Below are positions 27,014-36,164 of a stretch of DNA of 47,087 nt, in pieces. How positions within the stretch are numbered: the first letter of the stretch is position 1; every line of letters starts with the position of its first letter. The notes beneath the pieces are model-generated. The model did not search any database. It saw nothing but the letters and a program-made list of their open reading frames with translations, and had not been told where the DNA came from. This DNA comes from Mesorhizobium sp. (GTDB taxonomy: Bacteria; Pseudomonadota; Alphaproteobacteria; Rhizobiales; Rhizobiaceae): NCBI GenBank assembly GCA_004020315.1, contig SAQG01000043.1, positions 1-47,087 of the forward strand, given 5' to 3'. A program made the translations under genes and the position numbers.

Positions 27014-27775
27014 ATGGGTCAGCCGGCCGCCAGCCCTGCTATCGCCGCGCTTCGCGAGCGAATCGCGCGCCTCGAAGGTGGGCCGGCGCGCAATCGTGCC
27101 ACGCTTCCCTTCGGCGTTCCCACGATCGACAAGGTCTTGCCGGGAGGCGGGCTGGCGCTCGGGGCGCTGCACGAGGTTGCCGGCGGCCGCAACGGGGCGA
27201 TCGATGGGGCGGCGGCGGCGCTTTTTGCCGCCGGCATTGCAGCGCGCGCCAAGGGCAAGGTGCTCTGGTGCGTCACCCGGCAGGACCTCTTTGCCCCTGC
27301 GCTCGCCCAAGCCGGGCTGCTGCCCGGTCGCGTCGTCTATGTCGAGGCCGGCGACGAGGCCGCCGTGCTCGCCTGCTTCGAAGAAGGGCTTCGCCATGGC
27401 GGTCTAGGCGCCGTCGTTGCCGAACTGGCACGTCTCTCCATGACCGCCTCCCGCCGACTGCAACTGGCCGCCGAAACCTCCGGCGCCATCGGCATCGCTA
27501 TCCGCCGTTGGCGACGGCAAACCGAAGCGACCGATTTTGGACAACCAACCGCCGCGGTCACCCGCTGGCGGGTCACCGCGCTACCCTCCCGTCCCTTGCC
27601 GGTCCCCGGTATCGGCCGCGCTCGCTGGCAGCTCGAACTGATCCGGGTGCGGGCGGGAGAAAGCGCCGATTTTGAAGTGGAAGCCTGCGATGACAAGGGT
27701 CGTCTCGCTCTATTTTCCGACCTGGCCGACCGATCGCCTGCGACGCGCAATGGGCCAGTCCGCGCCATCGGCTGA
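27014..27775 (+). CDS. imuA: ImuA, RecA/SulA-like SOS mutagenesis protein
   Basis: 253 residues from ATG 27014. Hallmarks are the opening ALRERIARLEG, TLPFGVPTIDKVLPGGGLALGALHEV and VLWCVTRQDLFAPALAQAGL, a degenerate RecA-like core without an intact Walker A. The family acts with ImuB and DnaE2 in SOS-induced mutagenic repair. A perfect LexA box is upstream. The end overlaps the imuB start (27690) by 86 bp. The gene itself looks intact, while its partner imuB is broken and no dnaE2 follows, so it may be a non-functional leftover or work with copies elsewhere. Confidence 0.88.
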   Translation: MGQPAASPAIAALRERIARLEGGPARNRATLPFGVPTIDKVLPGGGLALGALHEVAGGRNGAIDGAAAALFAAGIAARAKGKVLWCVTRQDLFAPALAQAGLLPGRVVYVEAGDEAAVLACFEEGLRHGGLGAVVAELARLSMTASRRLQLAAETSGAIGIAIRRWRRQTEATDFGQPTAAVTRWRVTALPSRPLPVPGIGRARWQLELIRVRAGESADFEVEACDDKGRLALFSDLADRSPATRNGPVRAIG

Positions 27776-28828
27776 AACCCCGGTCATCATGCTCGGCCGG
27801 CAGGGAAACCGGCGGCTCGTGCTGGCCGCCGATGCGGCGGCACGCGCGGCCGGCCTGCGCGTGGGCATACCAGCGAGCAAGGCGCAGGTGCTGGTGCCCA
27901 ACCTGCAGAGCTTCGACCTGGATACAGCCGCCGATGCCGAGGCCCTCGATAGAGTGGCGCTCTGGTCGCTCCGCTATGCCCCGATCGTCGCGGCCGATCC
28001 GCCCGACGGGCTCATCATCGACACAACGGGTGCCGACCATCTGCATGGCGGGGAGGACACGATGATCGAGGGGCTGGTGTCGCGCATGGCAGCCTCCGGC
28101 ATCGAGGCACGTGCCGCCGTCGCGGATACCTGGGGGGCCGCTCATGCCTGCGCACGTTTTCTAGCCCGGCCGACCTTCGTCGCGCCAGTGGGGCAAGCCC
28201 CGGCGATTATGCGCGGTCTTCCGATCGGCGCCCTGCGGCTTCCCCACGACATCGTCGAAGGCCTGCTCACGCTCGGCTTCGAGCGGGTGGGCGAAGTCGA
28301 GGCGGCACCACGCGCCTCTCTCACCCTTCGCTTCGGGCCGAACTCGGCCGTCGCCAGGACCAGGCCATGGGGCGGCGCAGCGAACCCTTCGAGCCCGCCC
28401 GCTCTCCCGAGGTCATCGAGGTTCGCCGGGCCTTCGGCGAGCCGATCGGCGCCGCCGAGACCATAGCCCGCTATACCGGCAAGCTCGTCGCAACCCTCTG
28501 CGAGGCGCTTGAGGCCAAGGGGCTCGGCGCTCGTCGGTTGGACCTGCTGTTTCATCGCGTCGACAACCGCATCGAGGCCATTCGCGTCGGCACCGCCGTG
28601 CCAGTGCGCGATGTCAAACGTCTGACCCGTCTCCTGACTGACCGGATCGAAACTGTCGACCCCGGCTTCGGCATCGAGGTGATGACCCTGGCCGCGACGC
28701 TCGCCGAGCCCTTCGGAGCCAAACAGATCATCTCCTCACTGGTCGAGGAGCCTGAGCCCGACATCACCGATCTCATCGACGTGCCGAGGCGACTTTCTTG
28801 CGGCAGGCGAGCGTTAGCCGAAAGGTAG
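27690..28828 (+). pseudogene. imuB: imuB (DNA polymerase Y-family-like), frameshifted and truncated
   Basis: From ATG 27690 the product begins as ImuB (MTRVVSLYFPTWPTDRLRR; PVIMLGRQGNRRLVLAAD; GLIIDTTGADHLHGG). At about 28337 the frame breaks: the sequence should read RFGPELGRRQDQAMGRR but ELGRRQDQAMGRR is one frame away, consistent with loss of one base. The second frame runs on (EPFEPARSPEVIEVRRAFGEPIG) to DITDLIDV and then ends in an unrelated tail at 28828. The normal C-terminal 100 or more residues, including the 'R-L-Y-R' region and clamp-binding motif, are missing. Known ImuB is catalytically dead and bridges DnaE2 to the clamp; this copy is expected to be inactive. Confidence 0.82.
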
Positions 28829-28891
28829 GAACCAACCCGACAGTGCTCGTTTGAGTCCTTAATATGACTCGCGCTAGTTGGGTAAATGTGT

Positions 28892-28911
28892 AAGTTTATA
28901 CGTTTAAACTT
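28892..28911. promoter_or_regulatory. Palindrome before the haloperoxidase-like gene
   Basis: AAGTTTA (28892-28898) and TAAACTT (28905-28911) are perfect inverted arms around six bases, directly ahead of the GGGGGAT ribosome binding site (28912) and ATG 28924. An operator or 5'-UTR hairpin is likely; which one is unknown. Confidence 0.45.
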
Positions 28912-28923
28912 GGGGGATATAGT

Positions 28924-30105
28924 ATGACGATGGATCTAGAACCCGGCGTGGACGAGGGATTTGTTGAGACGTATTACTCTTTCGCTGGAGAATGTCCCGC
29001 AACTGGGGCAGGTGTTTCGAACCCGAACGCTCCGTACCAACTGCCAGGTCCTCAAGTGGAGTACGCGGCGGCGTATTGGCTGATCAACAGCAAGCTGCGC
29101 GTTCCAACGCTGGCCGACATAGAAGCGGAGGTGGGGAAGGCTCCGGCCTACCCTCGTGACAAGACCTTCCTCGATGGCGAAATCGCCGAACTCAAGAACC
29201 TGGCAGCCCGAAGAGACAACCCTCTTCCAACCAACTACGTCAGCGATTTCATCAACCTGCACTCTCCGCCGTTCGGGGCAATCTTCAATGGAACGCCGGC
29301 CAGACCCCAGTACAGGGTTGACTATCCGACCATTCAAGACAGCCGGATTACACGTTTGCCGAAGACGGTCGTCACGACCGGGCGCGAGCTGGCGCGAATG
29401 TTCGAGATTGAGTCGCCTGGCCTGCTGCACCGCCATGCGCTGAATTGGTTCCTATTCTACCGGCCGGAGATCTCCCCTCCGCGCCAAGCCCGAATTGGGC
29501 TGGCCCTCGACCTTACGATCTACGCGGCTCTGGCCGCCGCTTGGCATTACAAGTGGGCTGCCGGTCCGGCCGTGAGTTTTCGGCAACGGCCGTGGGAGTA
29601 CGACCATACGGTTTCCGTCATGTATGACCACGTCGTTGGCAATCGCGGCACGGGCAACGGAGCACTCCGCGGCTGCCCATGCCCTACGCCGGGCACCCCT
29701 CGGCATCCGGCATACCCGTCTGGTCACAGCACCTACAGCGCGGCCGCCAGCGCCATCTTGAAGTACTTCTTCCGGGACGAGTATGCGGCTACGCAACTCG
29801 ACAAGCTGTGTGATAACATTGGCGAGGCTCGAATATGGGCGGGCATCCATTGGCGCACCGACCACGAGTTCGGTCAGCAAGTCGGAAGAGCAGCTGCCCG
29901 CGTGATCATCAAACAACTTGAGGCCGACTGCATTCCTGTGTTCGACGATAGACCTTGCTCGGCCCACCCCAATGATCCGCCGCCGAGCGCCGCGGATCTT
30001 GCTGCGGCTGAGGCAGCGCGGAAGGCGCCCTGCGCGCATCCTGACGATCACGACAACATCCCACCTCGGCGGCCGCGTGGCAAACGCGAGTTGGGTGTCT
30101 TTTAA
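28924..30105 (+). CDS. Vanadium-dependent haloperoxidase / PAP2-superfamily protein
   Basis: 393 residues from ATG 28924 with a clear GGGGGAT site. The metal-oxyanion pocket of vanadium haloperoxidases and type 2 acid phosphatases is visible: KWAAGPAVSFRQRPW (Lys/Arg), HPAYPSGHSTYSAAASAIL (Ser-Gly-His) and EARIWAGIHWRTDHEFGQQVG (Arg and catalytic His). There is no signal peptide or membrane span, unlike membrane PAP2 lipid phosphatases, which favours the haloperoxidase side. Expected reaction is halide oxidation by peroxide or, failing that, phosphate ester hydrolysis. The C-terminal 70 residues are Pro/Cys-rich (DCIPVFDDRPCSAHPNDPP). It stands alone, between the broken imuB and a repeat-rich stretch. 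Confidence 0.8.
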   Translation: MTMDLEPGVDEGFVETYYSFAGECPATGAGVSNPNAPYQLPGPQVEYAAAYWLINSKLRVPTLADIEAEVGKAPAYPRDKTFLDGEIAELKNLAARRDNPLPTNYVSDFINLHSPPFGAIFNGTPARPQYRVDYPTIQDSRITRLPKTVVTTGRELARMFEIESPGLLHRHALNWFLFYRPEISPPRQARIGLALDLTIYAALAAAWHYKWAAGPAVSFRQRPWEYDHTVSVMYDHVVGNRGTGNGALRGCPCPTPGTPRHPAYPSGHSTYSAAASAILKYFFRDEYAATQLDKLCDNIGEARIWAGIHWRTDHEFGQQVGRAAARVIIKQLEADCIPVFDDRPCSAHPNDPPPSAADLAAAEAARKAPCAHPDDHDNIPPRRPRGKRELGVF

Positions 30106-31011
30106 CGGCCGGGAAGTGCGCCACTCATCTGGCGGCGCATCCCGATCCAAGTTGGAAGCAGTCCACTTCGAATCGTGAAGCAGGTCTGGCGCGAGACCGT
30201 TCCGGCCGGCCTCACGACGCTATTGGCGCTCCGGCCGGTGGCGCTTCGTCACGCCGTCCGTCACTCGGTCGGCGATGTCGATTGTGAATCAGCACCGAGG
30301 GTTGACCCCCTTACATCCAGAACACCACACATTGATTCCGCAACACAATATGGAAAAGGTTGGGGGTCACCATCGGCACCGATACGGACCCGCTTGAGAC
30401 CCTGAATTCCCGCTAGAATCATACAGTTAATGTAGATTGGCACGGGGGGTCAGCCTTCGGTGCTGGTTCACAGCTTGGGCAGATTGCCGGCCCGAGCCGA
30501 ACGGATTTCTTCGATGGTCATTGGCATGCTCGGTTCCACTTGTGGCTGCGCCGACAGCGATCCCTCGTGCCCGTTCAACGTGTTCAACGGCCTTGCACGC
30601 TTTCCAGCGCGTTGAAGGTTGGGCAACCGTCAATGAGGTCGTCGGAGCCAGCCAAGCTTGAAGTCGTATTGCCGGACGCGAAGCATGTCACCTTCCAGAA
30701 GTCTGCTTCCGGCAATGTCTGCTTTTAGTCAGCGAATTTGATTGCCTGAACGACCGAAAAGCGGCGCAAAGCTGTCATGCACGGCTCCGTTTGCGAGAGT
30801 CTGCTTCGGGTCAAAGCGGTGAGTTCCGCTCAAGGTCCGCTATCCGGTAGAAAATTTGAGCCTGGAATGTCTGACTAGGGGTCAGAGGTGTCGGTTCAGG
30901 GAACGGTTACTTGCGCCACCATAGGCGGTCATTATAGGCGACCTCGCGCGTCCATCATGGTATTGTGCCAGTTCGAAGGTGCCCTCCGGCGTCTCCACTG
31001 GGAGGTGGGAC
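30106..31011. other. 906-bp gene-poor stretch with degenerate repeats
   Basis: No convincing gene was seen. TGACCCCC (30303-30310) and GGGGGTCA (30362-30369) are inverted copies 51 bp apart and could be scars of an insertion element. From 30699 to 30850 a short motif resembling GTCTGCTT(T/C)(C/T)GGG recurs (about 30699, 30716, 30798, and as GTCCGCTATCCGG at 30835). Related motifs occur near 36734 and 36807. The last bases hold GGAGGTGGG (31001-31008), the ribosome binding site of the cyclase gene. Confidence 0.45.
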
Positions 31012-34000
31012 ATGGACATAGAGGAGTGGCTGCGCGGCTTAGAGCTGCAGCAATACGTTACGGCCTTTCGTGAGAACAACGTCGAGGCAGATGTGCTCCT
31101 GCGGTTAACGGCCGAAGACCTCAAGGAAATTGGGGTTAGTTCGGTAGGACACCGCCGGAAACTTTGGGACGCGATTGCCGAGCTAAGAGACAGATCCTCC
31201 CCAACGCCGGTCGATAAAGCGAAAGCGTCCACGCAAGTCACGGAACACACGTCGGCAGTCGTGTCGCCGTCGGGTGGCGAGCGTCGGCAGCTGACCGTGA
31301 TGTTCACTGATCTCGTCGGCTCAACGGCCCTATCAGCTCGCCTCGATCCCGAGGAGATGCGCGAGATCATCCTAGGGTATCAGAATTGCTGCACAGGTGA
31401 AATTACCCGCTTTGGGGGCCACATTGCCAAATTCATGGGCGACGGCGTGCTGGCCTATTTTGGCTGGCCACATGCGCATGAAGATGACGCCGAGCGGGCG
31501 GTGCGCGCCGGTCTCGCTGTGACACGCGCGGTTGGAGGGCTCCCGGCACCCCAAGGTAGCTGTTTGGCGGCGCGGGTCGGCATTGCCACCGGCCTGGTCG
31601 TCGTCGGCGACTTAGTGGGGTCAGGGCCATCGCAGGAGCATTCTGTTACCGGCGATACCCCGAACCTTGCGGCTCGGCTTCAGGCATGCGCAGGGCCCGG
31701 AGAGGTGCTTGTCGCTGAGGGTACGCGGCGTCTCTTGGGCCAGGTCTTTGCCTTCTCCGAGCGAGACGGCTTGGTGCTCAAGGGCTACAACGCCTCTGTC
31801 CGCGCCTACGCCATCGTGGGCAGCGGCTCGACGGAGAGCCGCTTCGGTGCGCTGCACGGGCTGGAGGTCGCGCCGCTGATCGGACGTGAACGCGAGCTCG
31901 CCATACTTCTCGACGCGTGGGCCGGAATCGCCGACGGACAAGGACGGGTCGTCCTGCTTGTCGGCGAGCCCGGGATCGGCAAGTCGCGGCTGGTCGAAGC
32001 GCTTAAAACCCGGCTCGACGCCTCGCCTCACGCCCGCTTGGAATATCAGGGTTCCCCGCTCCACGCCCAGACCGCGCTCCATCCTTTCGCCAGCGAACTC
32101 GCGCGGACCGCCGGGTTCCGCCGCGAAGATGGGACCGCGGCACAGCGGCAAAAACTGAATGCCCTGCTAACGCGGCGGTTGGGAACCAGTGCCACGGCCG
32201 CCGCGCCATTTCTCGCGACGCTTCTCGCCTTGCCCCCGAAGGGCGCGCTCTCCCCTGACCTCACGCCGCAGCAGGTCAAAGCGAAGACGCTGGCGATCCT
32301 GACGACGCAGGTCGAGGCTTTGGCACTCGGTGGGCAGCTCCTGCTCATCTTTGAGGATGTTCACTGGGCGGACCCAACTTCGCTCGAGCTGCTCGCTGCA
32401 TTGGCGGAAGGGGCAGCCTCTCTCCCGCTCCTGATGATTGTCAGTCATCGGCCGGAGTTCACGGCGGTTTGGAGTGACCTCCCGCACACCCTTTCCCTGA
32501 CGCTCGATCGTCTGAACCGGCGCGACGCCGCAACACTTGCTGAGCGAACGGCAGATCCGGGACGCCTGCAGCCCGCGGCGATCCAGCGCATCGTCTCCCG
32601 AGCGGATGGGGTTCCGCTCTTCATTGAGGAGCTGGCCAGGGTGGTGCTTGAGACGGGGCCTCCGGGCGAAGCCGAGTCAGACCTCTCCGAGATGTCGCGG
32701 CCATCTCAAAAGGAGATTCCGAGCACTCTGAGCGGCCTGCTGTCTGCCAGACTGGATCGCCTGGGCTCCGCAAAGGAGGTCTTGCAGGTCGGTTCCGCCA
32801 TCGGTCGGGAATTCTCCCGTGAGCTGGCGATTGCGGTATTGCAGGGCGAGAGCGGCTCTGCCGACGAGGCCTTGGAGCGCGCGGTGGCAAGCGGCCTGAT
32901 CGTCCGCGAAGGTGCCGGTCCGTCGGTGACATATAGATTCCGCCACGCTCTCATTCAGGAGGCGGCTTACGCCTCCCTGCTCAAGAGCCGCCGTCGGTCG
33001 CTGCACGCCCGCATCGCCTATCTCGCCGAGGCGCGCACATCCGAGTTCCGCGCGTATGGACCTGAGTGGCTGGCCCGACACTACGCCGAGGCCGGAGAGG
33101 TCAATCGGGCAGCGGCCCTTTGGCTCGAGGCCGCCCGTCAGGCGAAAGCCACGTTCGCGACGCGCGAGGCCGCTTCCCATCTGTCGGCTTGCCTCGCCAC
33201 GTCGCGATCTCTCGCCGGAGGTGCGGAAGTGACGCCTGAAATTCGCCACATCCGCACGGATGCTTTCGTCATGCTTGGGGATCTCGCGAGCCTTGCCGAG
33301 GACATCGCTACGTCGGACGATCATTACCGCCAGGCGATATACGAGACCTCAGATCCCGAGGTCCGCCAACGCATTGAGAAAAAGCGCCACCACTGCAGAA
33401 TGACAAAGCGAGGCTCGGCGCCCATCGCCTTTTACGAGCACGGTGCGGGGGACACGACGCTGCTCTTTGTCAGCACACAGGCGGTCGGATTGGCTATGTT
33501 CCAGCCTTTCCTTGAGCGCTTCTGCGACAATTTCCGGGTCATCACCGTGGATCCGCGCGGCTCCGGTCGCTCGGTTGGCCTGCGCAGGCCCTACACGATC
33601 GCCGAGCATGCGAGCGATGCGCTCGCCGTGATACGCGAGCTTGGGCCTACGAGGCTGATCGGCGTCGGCATCTCCTTGGGAGCCAACGTTCTGTTTCGAG
33701 TCGCGCATCAAGCGCCAGAGCTTTTGAGTGGGATCGTCACCATCGGCGCGCCTACGGCCGGCCAGGGCCGGGAACATTTCTCAGACGATTGGATCGCGCT
33801 ACAAGCAGAGATGAGACGAACCGGAGAGGTCGAGCCCATGCTGCGGCTTCACGTAGGCCAGATCTTCTCAGAGCCCGAAATGCACGAAATGTTGGACTCC
33901 GTCGTTCGCTCCAGGCTCAAGCTACCCAAGGAGACACTTCTGAGCTTCTTCCTGGACGCCACGGACGGCGACGTGACAGGAATTCTCCCTGCCGTGCACG

Positions 34001-34200
34001 CGCCGACGCTCGTGACGCATGGCGCAGAGGATCGGCTGGTCTCATTGGCGGCTGCAGAGCTGACTGCATCATTGCTTCCCAATGCAACGCTGCACGTCTT
34101 CAACGGCAAGGGCCACTTGCCCCTATTTACGGCCACGGCGGAGTTCTGCAACGTCCTAGAGGCCTTCATCCGCAGCCTCGCCGCGGGCAGGTCCGCTTGA
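31012..34200 (+). CDS. SAM domain - class III cyclase - AAA ATPase - alpha/beta hydrolase fusion
   Basis: 1062 residues from ATG 31012, fixed by GGAGGTGGG. Domains in order: SAM domain (1-60, WLRGLELQQYVTAF...LKEIGVSSVGHRRKL); nucleotide cyclase (90-260, VMFTDLVGSTALS with metal Asp at about 97 and KFMGDGVLAYFG with the second Asp at about 143); AAA/NACHT-like ATPase (285-700, LIGRERELA, Walker A GEPGIGKSRL, Walker B LLLIFEDVHWAD); alpha/beta hydrolase (800-1062, ITVDPRGSGRS, nucleophile elbow GISLG, HGAEDRLV, GKGHLPLF). Related rhizobial cyclases usually end in TPR-like repeats; here an apparently complete Ser-Asp-His hydrolase takes that place. Expected output is cAMP or cGMP; the ligand is unknown. 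A cytosolic sensor-signalling protein, with no membrane span. Confidence 0.87.
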   Translation: MDIEEWLRGLELQQYVTAFRENNVEADVLLRLTAEDLKEIGVSSVGHRRKLWDAIAELRDRSSPTPVDKAKASTQVTEHTSAVVSPSGGERRQLTVMFTDLVGSTALSARLDPEEMREIILGYQNCCTGEITRFGGHIAKFMGDGVLAYFGWPHAHEDDAERAVRAGLAVTRAVGGLPAPQGSCLAARVGIATGLVVVGDLVGSGPSQEHSVTGDTPNLAARLQACAGPGEVLVAEGTRRLLGQVFAFSERDGLVLKGYNASVRAYAIVGSGSTESRFGALHGLEVAPLIGRERELAILLDAWAGIADGQGRVVLLVGEPGIGKSRLVEALKTRLDASPHARLEYQGSPLHAQTALHPFASELARTAGFRREDGTAAQRQKLNALLTRRLGTSATAAAPFLATLLALPPKGALSPDLTPQQVKAKTLAILTTQVEALALGGQLLLIFEDVHWADPTSLELLAALAEGAASLPLLMIVSHRPEFTAVWSDLPHTLSLTLDRLNRRDAATLAERTADPGRLQPAAIQRIVSRADGVPLFIEELARVVLETGPPGEAESDLSEMSRPSQKEIPSTLSGLLSARLDRLGSAKEVLQVGSAIGREFSRELAIAVLQGESGSADEALERAVASGLIVREGAGPSVTYRFRHALIQEAAYASLLKSRRRSLHARIAYLAEARTSEFRAYGPEWLARHYAEAGEVNRAAALWLEAARQAKATFATREAASHLSACLATSRSLAGGAEVTPEIRHIRTDAFVMLGDLASLAEDIATSDDHYRQAIYETSDPEVRQRIEKKRHHCRMTKRGSAPIAFYEHGAGDTTLLFVSTQAVGLAMFQPFLERFCDNFRVITVDPRGSGRSVGLRRPYTIAEHASDALAVIRELGPTRLIGVGISLGANVLFRVAHQAPELLSGIVTIGAPTAGQGREHFSDDWIALQAEMRRTGEVEPMLRLHVGQIFSEPEMHEMLDSVVRSRLKLPKETLLSFFLDATDGDVTGILPAVHAPTLVTHGAEDRLVSLAAAELTASLLPNATLHVFNGKGHLPLFTATAEFCNVLEAFIRSLAAGRSA

Positions 34201-34495
34201 ACGAATCCGCTACCGCGGTGCTGAGCGGCGAACTCCGATGGGGCGCCAATACCGGTGGTTAGTTTCTCGATCCCCGCCGCGTGCGCCGAATTGCGGACTG
34301 GGGCCTTGGCGCGGCCGCCGGAGTGACCGCTCTGGGATCAACCTTTTCATCCGGCAAGGATTGACCGTCGCTCATCTTCGGCAAGGACGTGGGTGCGCCA
34401 TTTCGCGACATTTCTGACCGCTTCTCCAAAGCTGATCTTCGAGCAGCGGCAGCAGTCGACCTTCGCGATCGTCAGTCAAACTTCCGGGCTCCGCA
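34201..34495. other. 295-bp convergent intergenic region
   Basis: It separates the cyclase gene from the pit gene on the other strand. Two short open stretches look protein-like (RRIADWGLGAAAG near 34280; IFGKDVGAPFRDISDRF near 34375), separated by a stop, and may be remnants of a decayed gene. I could not name the family and saw no clear terminator. Confidence 0.3.
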
Positions 34496-35500
34496 TTAAC
34501 TGAAGAGTGCCACGATTCCATAACAACAAGCAGCAATCAGCGCCGTAGAGGGCATGGTGATGACCCAGGCGATCACGATCGAGCCGGCTATGCCCCAGCG
34601 GACGGCAGAGATGCGCCGTGCCGCTCCGACGCCGACGATCGCGCCGGTGATGGTGTGCGTGGTGGAGACCGGGATGCCGAGCCAGGTCGCGCCGAACAGC
34701 GTGATCGCGCCACCAGTCTCAGCGCAGAAACCCTGCATCGGATTGAGCCGAGTGATCTTCGAGCCCATCGTGTGGACGATGCGCCAGCCGCCAAACAGCG
34801 TGCCTAGCGCCAGCATTGCCTGGCAGGTGATCACCACCCAGAAGGGCACGTAGAACTCGCCCCCGAGCATGCCCTGCGAGTAGAGCAGCACCGCGATGAT
34901 GCCCATCGTCTTTTGCGCATCATTGCCGCCATGGCCGAGCGAATAGAGCGAGGCTGAGACGAATTGCAGGGTGCGGAAGGTATTGTCGACGGCGAAGGGC
35001 GTCTGGCGCACGAAAATCCAGGAGACGGTGAGTATCAGCACCAGAGCCAGCACGAAGCCGGTGAGCGGCGACAGCACGATGGCCGCGACCGTCTTCAGCA
35101 GCCCCGACCAGACGATGGCGACGCTTCCCGCCTTGGCGACAGCCCCGCCGACCAGCCCGCCGATCAGCGCATGCGAGCTCGACGAGGGTATGCCGTAGAG
35201 CCAGGTGATGATGTTCCAGGCGATTGCGCCGACGAGCGCCGCGAACACGACCTGCGGCGTCACGATGTCGGCGCTGACGATGCCCCTGCCGATGGTCTCG
35301 GCGACGTGGAGACCGAAGAACAGGAAGGCTATAAAATTGAAGAAGGCCGCCCAGAAGACTGCATATTGCGGGCGCAGCACGCGCGTCGAGACGATGGTGG
35401 CGATGGAGTTCGCAGCGTCATGCAGGCCGTTCAGGAAATCGAAGAACAAAGCGACGCCGATCAGGCCGACGAGAAGCGGAAAGGCGAGAGTCGGGTCCAT
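34496..35500 (-). CDS. pit: Low-affinity inorganic phosphate transporter (Pit family)
   Basis: 334 residues, nearly all hydrophobic, with about ten membrane spans. The two Pit signature repeats are seen: FDFLNGLHDAANSIATIVSTRVL near the N-terminus and GHGGNDAQKTMGIIAVLLYSQG in the middle, plus WLGIPVSTTHTITGAIVGVGAA. It carries metal-phosphate together with protons into the cell. The DUF47 gene ends 4 bp upstream, the standard pairing in which the DUF47 (PhoU-like) protein supports or regulates Pit. Last gene of the Nudix-DUF47-pit unit. Confidence 0.95.
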   Translation of the reverse strand: MDPTLAFPLLVGLIGVALFFDFLNGLHDAANSIATIVSTRVLRPQYAVFWAAFFNFIAFLFFGLHVAETIGRGIVSADIVTPQVVFAALVGAIAWNIITWLYGIPSSSSHALIGGLVGGAVAKAGSVAIVWSGLLKTVAAIVLSPLTGFVLALVLILTVSWIFVRQTPFAVDNTFRTLQFVSASLYSLGHGGNDAQKTMGIIAVLLYSQGMLGGEFYVPFWVVITCQAMLALGTLFGGWRIVHTMGSKITRLNPMQGFCAETGGAITLFGATWLGIPVSTTHTITGAIVGVGAARRISAVRWGIAGSIVIAWVITMPSTALIAACCYGIVALFS

Positions 35501-35504
35501 CCGC

Positions 35505-36149
35505 TCAAACGTTCTCGATCACGATGCCGCTGATCTCGTTAGCGACGTCTTCGAAGCGGTCGACCACCTTTTCCAGCTGGCCATAGAGCTCGCTGCCGAC
35601 GATCCACGCCATGGCGTCGGTCCTGCCGTGCCTCTGGAACAGTTCCTTCAGGCCTGCGTCGTGCAGCCCGTCGGCGCGCTCCTCGACCTTGGTGATCTCC
35701 TCGGCAAGGGCGCCGAGCCGTGTGACGTTGGCGCCGACTTTTTCCAGCAGCGGGATCGCCTCGGCGGTCAGATGCGCGGCCTCGACGATGACGGCGCCCA
35801 TCTCGCGCATACGCGGCTCGAAGCTCGTTTGCTCGAACAGCCTCACCATCTTGACCACCTTGTGCATCATGTCGATGGCGTCATCCATCGACTGGATCAA
35901 GTCCTTGATGTCGCCACGGTCAAAAGGGGTGATGAAGCTCTTGCGCACGGCGAGCAGCACCTCGCGGGTGACCACGTCGGCCTGGTCCTCGAGCTCGACG
36001 ATCTCACGGCAATGGCGCTCGACGGCCTCGCCGCCATCGAGCAGCTTCTGCAGCGCCTCGGCGCCGGCGACCAGGATGCGGGAATGGCGCTCGAAGAGGT
36101 CGAAGAACTTGTCCTCGCGGGGCAACAGCGCACGAAACCAATTGAGCAT
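35505..36149 (-). CDS. DUF47/TIGR00153 PhoU-like Pit accessory protein
   Basis: 214 residues, all-helical, opening MLNWFRALLPREDKFFDLFERHS, the family's hallmark start. ELEDQADVVTREVLLAVRKSFITPFDRGDI and DLIQSMDDAIDMMHKVVKMV give the acidic metal-binding helices of PhoU-like proteins. It probably acts at the inner face of the membrane with Pit. It lies 4 bp before pit and 15 bp after the Nudix gene on the same strand. Confidence 0.92.
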   Translation of the reverse strand: MLNWFRALLPREDKFFDLFERHSRILVAGAEALQKLLDGGEAVERHCREIVELEDQADVVTREVLLAVRKSFITPFDRGDIKDLIQSMDDAIDMMHKVVKMVRLFEQTSFEPRMREMGAVIVEAAHLTAEAIPLLEKVGANVTRLGALAEEITKVEERADGLHDAGLKELFQRHGRTDAMAWIVGSELYGQLEKVVDRFEDVANEISGIVIENV

Positions 36150-36164
36150 GTTTTATCCTAGCGT

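Noticed and set aside
30422..30445. ACAGTTAATGTAGATTGGCAC as a further copy of the 42-kb element repeat
   Set aside because: Only about ten bases (CAGTTAATGT) match the inverted repeat and no TGTC end is nearby; probably chance.
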